Origin: CAYVHB01 sp964450865
GTDB taxonomy: Bacteria; Bacillota; Clostridia; Saccharofermentanales; UBA5734
Length of the DNA stretch: 64,000 nucleotides
Direction: 5' to 3'
Assembly (NCBI GenBank): GCA_964450865.1
Contig: CAYVHB010000007.1
Span: forward strand, 48,569-112,568
Shown here piece by piece: positions 36,302 to 43,928 of this stretch. The position numbers and the translations under genes are program-made. Below the pieces are notes generated by a model, which saw only the letters and a program-made list of their open reading frames with translations, searched no databases and was not told where the DNA came from. Position 1 is the stretch's first letter. The number at the start of each line of letters is the position of its first letter.

Positions 36302-36325
36302 AACCGCCGGTTCTCACCGGCGGTT
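36302..36325 (-). terminator. Terminator after the HAD phosphatase gene
   Basis: Ten-base-pair stem AACCGCCGGT (36302-36311) with 36316-36325 and a TCTC loop. On the minus strand it is followed by TTTTTTGTT (counting the stem end). Confidence 0.85.
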
Positions 36326-36379
36326 CGTATTTCTGTCATTATTAATGAATGAATGGATTGCCTGTATACCTCTCCGGGT

Positions 36380-37261
36380 CTATTGTGAACGGCTCCGGCT
36401 GGCCCGGTGTCTCAATTCATATTTCGCCGCATCTGGCGACAGGACAAAACGCCGCACCGCAGCGGCCACACCGGCGTACTGATTGGATGGGGCGATCCAG
36501 TCGGCATGGCTTTTCACATGAGCCGGCGCATTACCCATGGCCACACTGATCCCGCCGATATCAAGCATGCCCAGATCATTTTCACTGTCACCAATGACCA
36601 GGGTATCAGCCACATCGATCCCCATATGGTCACAGAGCTGCTGGATCGCAAAACTCTTGTCGACGGATTGCGGCACGATTTCCAGGCCAAATTCAATCGA
36701 CATCAGACTGCGCAGGCCGGGAATTGACCTGGCATGCGCACTGATCTGCGGGAAATATTGCGGCTGATCGGAAGCCATGAAAAATTTGTCAACCTGGATC
36801 TTGCCAGTCCGGACGGCATGGGCCAGATCATCGAGTACAACATGAGTCAGGTGATAATGGGCCTTGTAACCCTCCGGAATCTCCAGCTGGTCTACAATCG
36901 CGACTGATTTTCTGGAGGCGTAGGGCTTGTTATCTGAATAGACCTGAAAATACATTCTGTCAAAGCGCTGCAGATATTGCAGCAAGCTCAGGACGGCGTC
37001 AACAGGCATGTGCTGGTGGCTCAGTGGCCGGCGGCGTTTATAATCGTAAATATACGCACCGTTGACGGTGATGATATAGTGATCAGCCCCGATCAGCAGA
37101 GCCGCGTCCCTGGCTTCCGTTTCTGTACGGCCGGTTGCAACGACAACCGGAATCCCGGCCTGTCCAGCCTGCTGGAAGGCGGCTGTCACCTCCGGCAAAA
37201 TTTCATTATCTTCATTAAATACGGTACCATCGAGATCGGTAACAATGAGTTTAACAGGCAT
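36380..37261 (-). CDS. Cof-type HAD phosphatase
   Basis: HAD-superfamily IIB hydrolase, likely a sugar-phosphate or flavin-phosphate phosphatase; 293 residues. Motif I is IVTDLDGTVF, motif II VVATGRTE, motif III the Lys near KSFAIQQLCDHMGI, motif IV IGDSENDLGMLDIGGISVAMGNA. A type IIB cap lies between. The ATG at 37261 (AGGAG nine bases upstream) is preferred over one at 37333. The last 20 residues are basic and unconserved. Confidence 0.9.
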   Translation of the reverse strand: MPVKLIVTDLDGTVFNEDNEILPEVTAAFQQAGQAGIPVVVATGRTETEARDAALLIGADHYIITVNGAYIYDYKRRRPLSHQHMPVDAVLSLLQYLQRFDRMYFQVYSDNKPYASRKSVAIVDQLEIPEGYKAHYHLTHVVLDDLAHAVRTGKIQVDKFFMASDQPQYFPQISAHARSIPGLRSLMSIEFGLEIVPQSVDKSFAIQQLCDHMGIDVADTLVIGDSENDLGMLDIGGISVAMGNAPAHVKSHADWIAPSNQYAGVAAAVRRFVLSPDAAKYELRHRASRSRSQ

Positions 37262-37607
37262 AAACAGGCTCCTGACCACTGCGCAGCTCCGGTTCTGCTG
37301 CTGATTTGGATACTTGGCCGACTGACGGATCACCAGTCGGCTCTATAAATAACATCATAACTTGAAACAGTCCGAAACGACAATTCTGTAAATCCCCAAA
37401 TCTCAAACGCCAGACGGCCATTCCTTTAGCCAGATAGTCAGTCTGAAATCATGCGTGCCGATTGCCAGCCGGCTTCCATCAATCGGACGCAATGCTGATT
37501 CCTCTGCCGTGTGCCCCTATTACCATAAAAAGCCAGATTGGTTATCTTGAGACCAGCCGGTGTGCGAGCGGTTCAGTCGCGATGGCTCCGACCGGTGTGC
37601 GAGCGGC
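37262..37607. other. 346-bp intergenic region with hairpin
   Basis: Lies between pcm and the HAD gene, both on the minus strand. It contains a GCCGACTG / CAGTCGGC dyad (37317-37324 and 37334-37341) without a T run, and the pcm-end repeat at 37557. The rest is AT-richer than the genes and presumably carries the HAD promoter. I see no gene in it. Confidence 0.5.
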
Positions 37608-37626
37608 TCAATCGCGATGGCTCCAG
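37557..37626. repeat. 35-bp tandem repeat: end of pcm with its stop codon duplicated
   Basis: CCGGTGTGCGAGCGGTTCAG (37557) recurs as CCGGTGTGCGAGCGGCTCAA (37592). Only four differences occur over 35 bases, two at the extreme end. The pcm stop (TCA at 37608, TGA on the minus strand) is preserved in the copy at 37573. Confidence 0.9.
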
Positions 37627-38201
37627 CCGTATTTGCCCCGCAGCTCGACAAACACCACTGCTTCAATCGACCGGACGTGCAGGACACCGGCCGGACTGCG
37701 GGTAATGAGCAGCAGGTCCTGGTAGTCACGGGGGCCGACCGGGACAATCATCCTGCCACCAGGGGCTAACTGGGCAATCAGGTCATCAGGCATCCGCTCG
37801 GTTGCCGCTGTAACCATGATGCGGTCAAAAGGGGCTTCCTCAGGCCAGCCTGAACTGCCATCGCCCATCCGATATTCGATGTTCTCGTAACCCATGGCGG
37901 CCAGGCGCCGGCGAGCGCTGTCGTGCAGCTCCCTGATCCGCTCCATGGTATAAACACGGCCGGAAAATGCCGCCAGCAAGGCAGTCTGATAACCGGAACC
38001 CGTGCCAATTTCCAGGACCCGGCTATCCGGCTCCGGCCGCAGCTGCCAGGTCATGGCCAGGACCAGGCTGGGCTGCGATATAGTCTGGCCGTACCCGATT
38101 GGCAACGCCGCATCAATGGTGGCCAGCGCCTTGCTCTCGGTCTCGATAAAGGCCGACCGGTCCAGCTGTTCAAAATAATCGACGAGCTCCTCATACTTCA
38201 T
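37608..38201 (-). CDS. pcm: Protein-L-isoaspartate O-methyltransferase
   Basis: Repairs isoaspartyl residues with SAM. The 197-residue protein has the SAM site VLEIGTGSGYQTALLA, the family's GQTISQPSLVLAM segment, and GGRMIVPVGPRDYQDLLLI near the C-terminus. The ATG at 38201 (GGGAGG eight bases upstream) is preferred over a GTG at 38210. The start lies 35 bp from the ypfJ-like gene, so they form a likely operon. The gene end is repeated downstream. Confidence 0.93.
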   Translation of the reverse strand: MKYEELVDYFEQLDRSAFIETESKALATIDAALPIGYGQTISQPSLVLAMTWQLRPEPDSRVLEIGTGSGYQTALLAAFSGRVYTMERIRELHDSARRRLAAMGYENIEYRMGDGSSGWPEEAPFDRIMVTAATERMPDDLIAQLAPGGRMIVPVGPRDYQDLLLITRSPAGVLHVRSIEAVVFVELRGKYGWSHRD

Positions 38202-38236
38202 GGTCTGCACCCTCCCCGGCCGGCTCTTCCAGCCGG

Positions 38237-39283
38237 TTATTTAAACGTGTCACCATCAGCCAGGTTGCCGCTGTCCAGGCCGCGGCGAAACCACATGACC
38301 CGCTGCGCGGCGGAGCCATGGGTAAAGCTGTCCGGTACCACGTAACCCTGGGTCTGCAGCTGGATCCGGTCATCACCAACCGCGGCCGCAGCCTGCAAGG
38401 CTTCCTCGACATCGCCGGGCTCAAGCAGGTCCATCGACCGGGCATGATGGGCCCAGACGCCGGCCAGATAATCAGCCTGCAGTTCCAGGCGGATCTGCAA
38501 GCCGCGCCACTCGTCAGCGGACAGATCCGGCTGCCGTGCGGCAGCCTGGGCGCTGATTCCCAGCAGATGCTGGATATGGTGCCCGACCTCATGCGCCAGC
38601 ACATAAGCCAGGGCAAAGTCACCGGGCGCATCCAGACGCTGCTCCAGGTCAGCGGCAAACTGCAGGTCCAGGTAGATTTTCTGATCACCCGGGCAATAAA
38701 ACGGACCCGATACCGTCTCGCTGCCGCCGCAGGCCGAATCAATGCGGTTACGATACAGGACCAGCGTGGGTGGCGCATAAGCCAGTCCCTCCGCTTGCAG
38801 CAGCCGGGTCCAGACAGTCTCCGTATCTGCCAGGACGACCGCCACAAAATTGGCCAATGTCTCTTCCGGCATATCACGCTGCATGGTCGTAGCCGGCCAA
38901 TCCTCATGTTCCCGGGCCTGAGCGGTCGTAGCGGCAGAACTGGCCGAAGCGGCCGGCCGGGTGGCTGCATGACTGCTGACCTTAGCATCTGCCTGACGGC
39001 CGGATGCTGCCGTTGCAAGCAGCGGCAAAAGCAAAGGTAAAAACAAAGGCCCGGCCAGCATCAGGACGATCAGCAGAAACGCCAGAACGCCTGACAGGAT
39101 AACGCGCCGCAGGCGACGAACCGGCGAAGCAGGGCCATTATCCCCTGCATCGTTGCCTGGACCATCCGTTCTGCCGGCTCCGGACGGGGTGCCTGCCGGA
39201 TCGCTGCCGGCCCTTCCTGTACCACCACCTTCGGACCGCCGGTCCTCAATCTGCTGACTGCGGCGCCGCCCCTGCCACCTCAT
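38237..39283 (-). CDS. YpfJ-type neutral zinc metalloprotease
   Basis: Membrane-anchored putative zinc peptidase of 348 residues. A charged 65-residue N-terminal tail is followed by one helix (VILSGVLAFLLIVLMLAGPLFLPLLLPLL), an Ala-rich linker, then the peptidase domain with HEVGHHIQHLLG (HExxH) and the late PDSFTHGSAAQRVMWFRRG typical of this family. YpfJ-like proteins have no settled substrate. The N-terminal tail is longer than usual (30-40). GGAGG precedes the ATG. No gene is seen in the 300 bp upstream. Confidence 0.9.
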   Translation of the reverse strand: MRWQGRRRSQQIEDRRSEGGGTGRAGSDPAGTPSGAGRTDGPGNDAGDNGPASPVRRLRRVILSGVLAFLLIVLMLAGPLFLPLLLPLLATAASGRQADAKVSSHAATRPAASASSAATTAQAREHEDWPATTMQRDMPEETLANFVAVVLADTETVWTRLLQAEGLAYAPPTLVLYRNRIDSACGGSETVSGPFYCPGDQKIYLDLQFAADLEQRLDAPGDFALAYVLAHEVGHHIQHLLGISAQAAARQPDLSADEWRGLQIRLELQADYLAGVWAHHARSMDLLEPGDVEEALQAAAAVGDDRIQLQTQGYVVPDSFTHGSAAQRVMWFRRGLDSGNLADGDTFK

Positions 39284-39518
39284 TCTGTCGCCTCCACACT
39301 ATTTGAATATATTTATCGAACAAATTTATCAAGTTACATTATTGTAACACAAAGGCCTCGGCGATGCACTTTGACGGGCACCGCCCGCTATCCGGCCGGT
39401 ATTGCTGTTATTCATCTGAGTAGCACATTTTCACCGACAAAATAATCCTGTACTATGAATATTATGTTAAAAATATCCAAAAAAAAATCAGAAACAGGAC
39501 AAGCAAATGCGGATTCAG

Positions 39519-39560
39519 TGTGATAATATAAAAACGTACCAGACAGGGATTGGCCCTGTC
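39519..39560 (+). promoter_or_regulatory. Putative extended -10 promoter and leader hairpin of the sugar transporter operon
   Basis: TGTGATAAT at 39519-39527 is an extended -10; the -35 position (about 39499) is poor. A hairpin GACAGGG / CCCTGTC (39542-39548 with 39554-39560) lies just after, followed by eight A and the AGGAGG site, so the 5' leader is very short. AT-rich sequence lies upstream. Confidence 0.45.
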
Positions 39561-39583
39561 GGAAAAAAAAGGAGGATTTGAAG

Positions 39584-40747
39584 ATGACCAAAACCAGAAG
39601 AATTCTCGCACTGATCCTTGTCATGTCTCTCTTCACCGCCATCCTGGCCCTGACCGGCTGCACCAGCACCACCACCAAAGCTGGCGAAACCACCACCACC
39701 AAAGCTGGCGAAACCACCAAAGCTTCCGGTTCCGTAGATATCGGTATTGTCCTTCCGACTAAAGACGAACCCCGCTGGATCCAGGACGAAACCCGTTTCA
39801 AAGACGCCCTGAAAGATACCAAGTACTCGGTTGAAATCCTTTTCAGCCAGGGCCAGTCTTCCAAGGAAAAAGAGAACGTCGAAACCCTGATCACCAAGGG
39901 CATCAAAGTCCTGATCATCTGCCCGCAGGATGGTGACGCTGCCGCTGCCGCCGCCGATGCCGCCAAGGCTGCCGGTGTCAAGGTTATCTCCTATGACCGC
40001 CTGATCACCTCCACCGATGCCGTCAACTACTACGTCACATTCGACAGCATCGCCGTCGGCGCCGCCCAGGGCCAGTACCTGGTCGACAAAGCCACCGGTA
40101 CCGGCAATCCCCTCTACCTGTATGCCGGCGCGGCCTCCGACAACAATGCCTTCCTGTTCTTCGAAGGCGCCTGGAAAGTTCTCCAGCCCAAGATCGCCGA
40201 TGGCACCTTCGTGATCAAGAACTCCAGCGAAGCCCTCGCCCTCAAGGACAAAGCGACCCTGACCCGTGACGAAATGGCCAAGATCATCGGCCAGGTCACC
40301 ACCAACTGGGACTTCAACGAAGCCAAGAACAAAGCCGAAGCTCACCTGACCACCGCGACCGCCGCCGACAAGGGCAATGTCTTCATCCTCGCTCCGAACG
40401 ACGGTACCGCCCGCTCCATCGCCGACACCTTCAAAGCTGACAAAGACGTCAAGTCCTATGTCATCACCGGCCAGGACGCTGAGAAAGCTTCCATCCAGTA
40501 CATCATCGATGGCAAGCAGAGCATGACCGTCTTCAAGGATGTCCGCAACCTGGTTAAAGACTCCATCACCATGGCCCTCTCCATCCTCGAAGGCAAAGAG
40601 CCGGCCACCACTGGTTCTTACAACAACAAGAAAGTCGACGTCAAGGCCATGCAGACCAAGGTTATCGTCGTCGATGCCGCCAACGTCAAGAAAGAACTCG
40701 TTGACTCCGGCTACTATGCCGCCTCTGATTTCACCAACCTGAAGTAA
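39584..40747 (+). CDS. Sugar ABC transporter substrate-binding lipoprotein (ChvE-like)
   Basis: Extracellular receptor for multiple monosaccharides. The 387-residue protein has a lipoprotein signal (ILALILVMSLFTAILALTGC), then a Thr/Lys linker made of a 24-27 bp DNA repeat (TTTKAGE twice), then a periplasmic-binding-protein type 1 fold starting DIGIVLPTKDEPRWIQDETRF and ending DSGYYAASDFTNLK, matching ChvE-type binding proteins. The ATG at 39584 follows GGAGG; a TTG six bases earlier is less likely. Codon use is strongly biased to C-ending codons, suggesting high expression. ATPase and permease follow. Confidence 0.93.
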   Translation: MTKTRRILALILVMSLFTAILALTGCTSTTTKAGETTTTKAGETTKASGSVDIGIVLPTKDEPRWIQDETRFKDALKDTKYSVEILFSQGQSSKEKENVETLITKGIKVLIICPQDGDAAAAAADAAKAAGVKVISYDRLITSTDAVNYYVTFDSIAVGAAQGQYLVDKATGTGNPLYLYAGAASDNNAFLFFEGAWKVLQPKIADGTFVIKNSSEALALKDKATLTRDEMAKIIGQVTTNWDFNEAKNKAEAHLTTATAADKGNVFILAPNDGTARSIADTFKADKDVKSYVITGQDAEKASIQYIIDGKQSMTVFKDVRNLVKDSITMALSILEGKEPATTGSYNNKKVDVKAMQTKVIVVDAANVKKELVDSGYYAASDFTNLK

Positions 40748-40768
40748 ATCTCGTCAATCGCGCTCGCT

Positions 40769-40808
40769 GGTCGGATCGTGGCAGCCGCAAGACTGCCACG
40801 ATCTGACC
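40769..40808 (+). promoter_or_regulatory. Strong hairpin between receptor and ATPase genes
   Basis: Sixteen-base-pair stem (40769-40784 with 40793-40808, one G-T pair) and an eight-base loop, with no T run. Such structures between binding-protein and ATPase genes usually stabilise the upstream mRNA or partly end transcription, giving excess receptor. Confidence 0.75.
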
Positions 40809-40844
40809 TTGTAAACAGCCAACGAAGGGAAGTGCTGGAATAAG

Positions 40845-42377
40845 ATGGCCAATCAATCTGAAGATTATATCCTCGAGATGCGTAATATCACCAAGGAGTT
40901 CCCGGGTGTCAAGGCCCTGAGCAACGTGAATTTCCGCGTCAAGCGAGGCGAGATTCATTGTCTGGTCGGTGAAAACGGCGCCGGCAAATCGACCCTGATG
41001 AAGGTCCTGTCCGGTGTCTATCCCAATGGCAATTACGAGGGTGACATTGTCCTCAACGGTCAGGTCCAGACCTACCGCGGCATTCATGACAGTGAAGAGG
41101 CCGGCGTCGCCATCATCTACCAGGAACTGGCGCTGGTTCCCGAAATGAGCGTCTACGAAAATATCTACCTGGGTCATGAAATCAAGCGTGGCGCAACCAT
41201 TGACTGGAATGAGACCATTCGCCAGGCCGGCGGGATGCTCAGCAAGGTCAAGCTCAAAGTCAATCCGGAGACCCGGGTCAAGGACCTTGGCGTCGGCAAA
41301 CAGCAGCTGATTGAAATTGCCAAGGCTTTCAGCAAGAATGTCAAGCTCCTGATCCTTGACGAACCGACCGCTGCCCTGAACGAAGATGACTCGGCCAACC
41401 TGCTCGAACTCCTCAAGGGCCTGCGCAAGGAAGGCATCACCTCGATCATGATCTCGCACAAGCTCAAGGAGGTCATTTCCATCGCCGATACCGTCACGGT
41501 CCTGCGCGATGGCCAGACGATCTGCTCCCTGGACGCCCATCGTGGCGAAGTCAGCGAGCCGGCCCTGATCAAGAACATGGTCGGCCGGGCCATCGATGAC
41601 ATCTATCCCAAACGGCCCAAGAAAGCATTTGGCGAGAAAGTGCTCGAAGTTGAAAACTGGTCCGCCTTCGATCCCAAAGTTGGCCGCACTATTCTCAAGA
41701 ATATGAACCTGAATATCCGCAAGGGTGAAGTCGTCGGCATCTCCGGCCTGATGGGCGCCGGACGCACCGAACTGGCCCTGAGTATCTTCGGCAATCCGCG
41801 CGGCTATAAGATTAACGGCAAAATGAAAGTCAAGAACCAGGCAGCCAATTTCCGCCAGCCCAGTGATGCTATCAAGGCCGGCATCGCCTACGTTACAGAA
41901 GACCGCAAAGGCGATGGCCTGATCCTGATCGATGATATCAAGCAGAACATCACCCTGGCTAACCTGAAAGCGCTGGCCAAGAATGGTATTATCGATGAAA
42001 ACGAAGAAATCAAAATCGCCAACTATTATAAACAGAGAATGACGATCAAAGCCCCCAGCATCGAAATGAAGACCGGCAAGCTCTCAGGCGGTAACCAGCA
42101 GAAGGTGTCGCTGAGCAAATGGCTCTTCACCAAGCCTGATATCCTGATTCTCGACGAACCGACCCGCGGTATTGACGTCGGTGCCAAATTCGAGATCTAT
42201 TCGACCATCAATGAGCTGATCGCTCAGGGCATGAGCATTGTCATGATTTCATCCGAATTACCGGAAGTCCTGGGCATGAGTGACCGCGTGTATGTTGTCG
42301 CGGAAGGCAAAGTGACCGGCGAGCTCAGCATTGAGGAAGCGACGCAGGATAAAATCATGGCCCTGGCCACTGTCTGA
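40845..42377 (+). CDS. Multiple-sugar ABC transporter ATPase (GguA/MmsA-like)
   Basis: Double ATPase of 510 residues. The first half has GENGAGKST, LGVGKQQLIEIAKAF and LLILDEPT; the second has a degenerate Walker A (GLMGAGRTE), LSGGNQQKVSLSKWL and ILILDEPTRGID. This is the usual pattern for sugar transporters of the RbsA/XylG/GguA type. The second half is further diverged than the first. Codon use is like that of the receptor. The permease follows 52 bp later. Confidence 0.95.
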   Translation: MANQSEDYILEMRNITKEFPGVKALSNVNFRVKRGEIHCLVGENGAGKSTLMKVLSGVYPNGNYEGDIVLNGQVQTYRGIHDSEEAGVAIIYQELALVPEMSVYENIYLGHEIKRGATIDWNETIRQAGGMLSKVKLKVNPETRVKDLGVGKQQLIEIAKAFSKNVKLLILDEPTAALNEDDSANLLELLKGLRKEGITSIMISHKLKEVISIADTVTVLRDGQTICSLDAHRGEVSEPALIKNMVGRAIDDIYPKRPKKAFGEKVLEVENWSAFDPKVGRTILKNMNLNIRKGEVVGISGLMGAGRTELALSIFGNPRGYKINGKMKVKNQAANFRQPSDAIKAGIAYVTEDRKGDGLILIDDIKQNITLANLKALAKNGIIDENEEIKIANYYKQRMTIKAPSIEMKTGKLSGGNQQKVSLSKWLFTKPDILILDEPTRGIDVGAKFEIYSTINELIAQGMSIVMISSELPEVLGMSDRVYVVAEGKVTGELSIEEATQDKIMALATV

Positions 42378-42429
42378 TCATCCAGTCCGGCCAGCATCAC
42401 TGCATAAAAACCAAACAGGGGGATCGAAT

Positions 42430-43605
42430 ATGGGTTTTGCATCTGAATTAAAAGACTTGCTTAAGAAAAATATCCGCGATTATGGTATGTTCATCGCACT
42501 GTTCGTTATTATCATGGTTTTCGCCGTCCTGACCAAAGGCACTTTCATTTCTTCCCGTAACATCAGCAAGCTGATTGACTCGACCGGTTATATCGCTGTC
42601 CTGGCTGTCGGTATGACACTGGTTATCGTTATCCAGCATATTGACCTGTCAGTTGGTTTCGTCGCCGGTTTCCTTGGCGCCATGGCTGCCATTTTCCTGA
42701 CCCAGCTCAATATACCGGTTTACCTGACAATCCCGATTATCCTCATCATGGGCGCAGTCGTCGGTATGTTCAACGGTATCCTGGTTGCCAGGCTTGGCAT
42801 CCCCGCCTTCGTTTCATCCCTGGCCGGCATGCTGATCTTCCGCGGCGCCCTGCTCCGCGTCACGGTCAAGAGCGGTACCATCATCATTGACAACGCCGGC
42901 TTCAATGCCATCGGCAACGGCTACATCCCGGACATCCCGCTGATCAGTGGCGTACACACCGTTACCCTGCTCCTTGGCCTGCTCGCCATCGTGGCCCTGG
43001 TTCTCTCCGAAATCAGAACCCGCCGCAACAAGATCAAATATAACTTTGAAGTCGTATCCATGCCGATTTTCTACGCCAAACTGGTTTTCATGGCTATCAT
43101 TATCGGTTACATTTCTTACATCCTTGCCAGCTTCAACGGGCTGTCCTGGACCATCGTCATCGTCATCGTGATCACAGCCATCTATCAGTTCATGACCACC
43201 AAGACTGTGCTCGGCCGTCACATCTACGCCGTCGGCGGCAATCCCGAAGCAGCCCGCCTCAGCGGTATCAGCGTCAGGAATATCACCTACTTTGTCTTCT
43301 CCTCAATGAGCATGCTGGCCGCCCTTTCCGGCATCCTCTTCACCGCCCGTCTGCAATCAGCCACCACCACAGCCGGTACCCTGTTCGAGCTTGATGCCAT
43401 CGCCTCCGCTTATGTCGGCGGTGTCTCGGCCAATGGTGGTGTCGGTAAAGTCACCGGCTCGATTATCGGTGCTCTGGTTATGGCCTCCCTGACCAGCGGC
43501 ATGAACCTGATGAATACGGATATCTCCTATCAGTACATCATCCGCGGTATCATCCTGGTTGCAGCCGTTGTCTTCGACGTCACCACCCGCAAGAAAAAAG
43601 GCTGA
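42430..43605 (+). CDS. Multiple-sugar ABC transporter permease (GguB/MmsB-like)
   Basis: Membrane component of 391 residues with about ten helices in the BPD-transp-2 fold. LAVGMTLVIVIQHIDLSVGFVAGFLGA and the GGNPEAARLSGI loop are diagnostic. It is of the long form (near 390 residues) seen in GguB/XylH, with extra helices inserted about residues 180-260. The ATG at 42430 follows AGGGGG. The operon ends about 200 bp later at a bidirectional terminator. Confidence 0.95.
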   Translation: MGFASELKDLLKKNIRDYGMFIALFVIIMVFAVLTKGTFISSRNISKLIDSTGYIAVLAVGMTLVIVIQHIDLSVGFVAGFLGAMAAIFLTQLNIPVYLTIPIILIMGAVVGMFNGILVARLGIPAFVSSLAGMLIFRGALLRVTVKSGTIIIDNAGFNAIGNGYIPDIPLISGVHTVTLLLGLLAIVALVLSEIRTRRNKIKYNFEVVSMPIFYAKLVFMAIIIGYISYILASFNGLSWTIVIVIVITAIYQFMTTKTVLGRHIYAVGGNPEAARLSGISVRNITYFVFSSMSMLAALSGILFTARLQSATTTAGTLFELDAIASAYVGGVSANGGVGKVTGSIIGALVMASLTSGMNLMNTDISYQYIIRGIILVAAVVFDVTTRKKKG

Positions 43606-43737
43606 GCCCGAAGTCCGGACTTTATTTGCCAGCCAGCCTGAATGGAGCCTGTCTGGCCAGACTGACCGGTTAAAACATAGCCGCCACAGCGTAAACGCGA
43701 AACAATATCAGACAACACGTTGGCGACTCGACCTCTC

Positions 43738-43798
43738 TCCGACATCCCCGACATCCGGGCCGTGACAGAATTTCCCTCCGACATCCGGGCCGTGACAA
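43738..43798. repeat. Short direct repeats in the transporter/signalling intergenic gap
   Basis: CTCCGACATCCGGGCCGTGA (43775-43794) is a repeat of 43749-43769 CCGACATCCGGGCCGTGACA, with a further CTCCGACATCC at 43738. The 323-bp gap 43606-43928 otherwise holds only the terminator. Confidence 0.6.
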
Positions 43799-43807
43799 GA
43801 ACTTGCC

Positions 43808-43845
43808 AAAAAGCCTGAAACTGCCAAAGCGGTTTCAGGCTTTTT
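43808..43845. terminator. Bidirectional terminator between sugar transporter and signalling genes
   Basis: Fourteen-base-pair stem AAAAAGCCTGAAAC (43808-43821) with 43832-43845 and a 10-base loop. It has a T run on both strands and lies between convergent operons. Confidence 0.9.
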
Positions 43846-43928
43846 GTATATTTTCCAGTTGACGAGTCAGACTATCCTTGTCTCATTTCAGCCTGGCGAC
43901 GGATGGCCTCACTGGCGACCTGACGACG

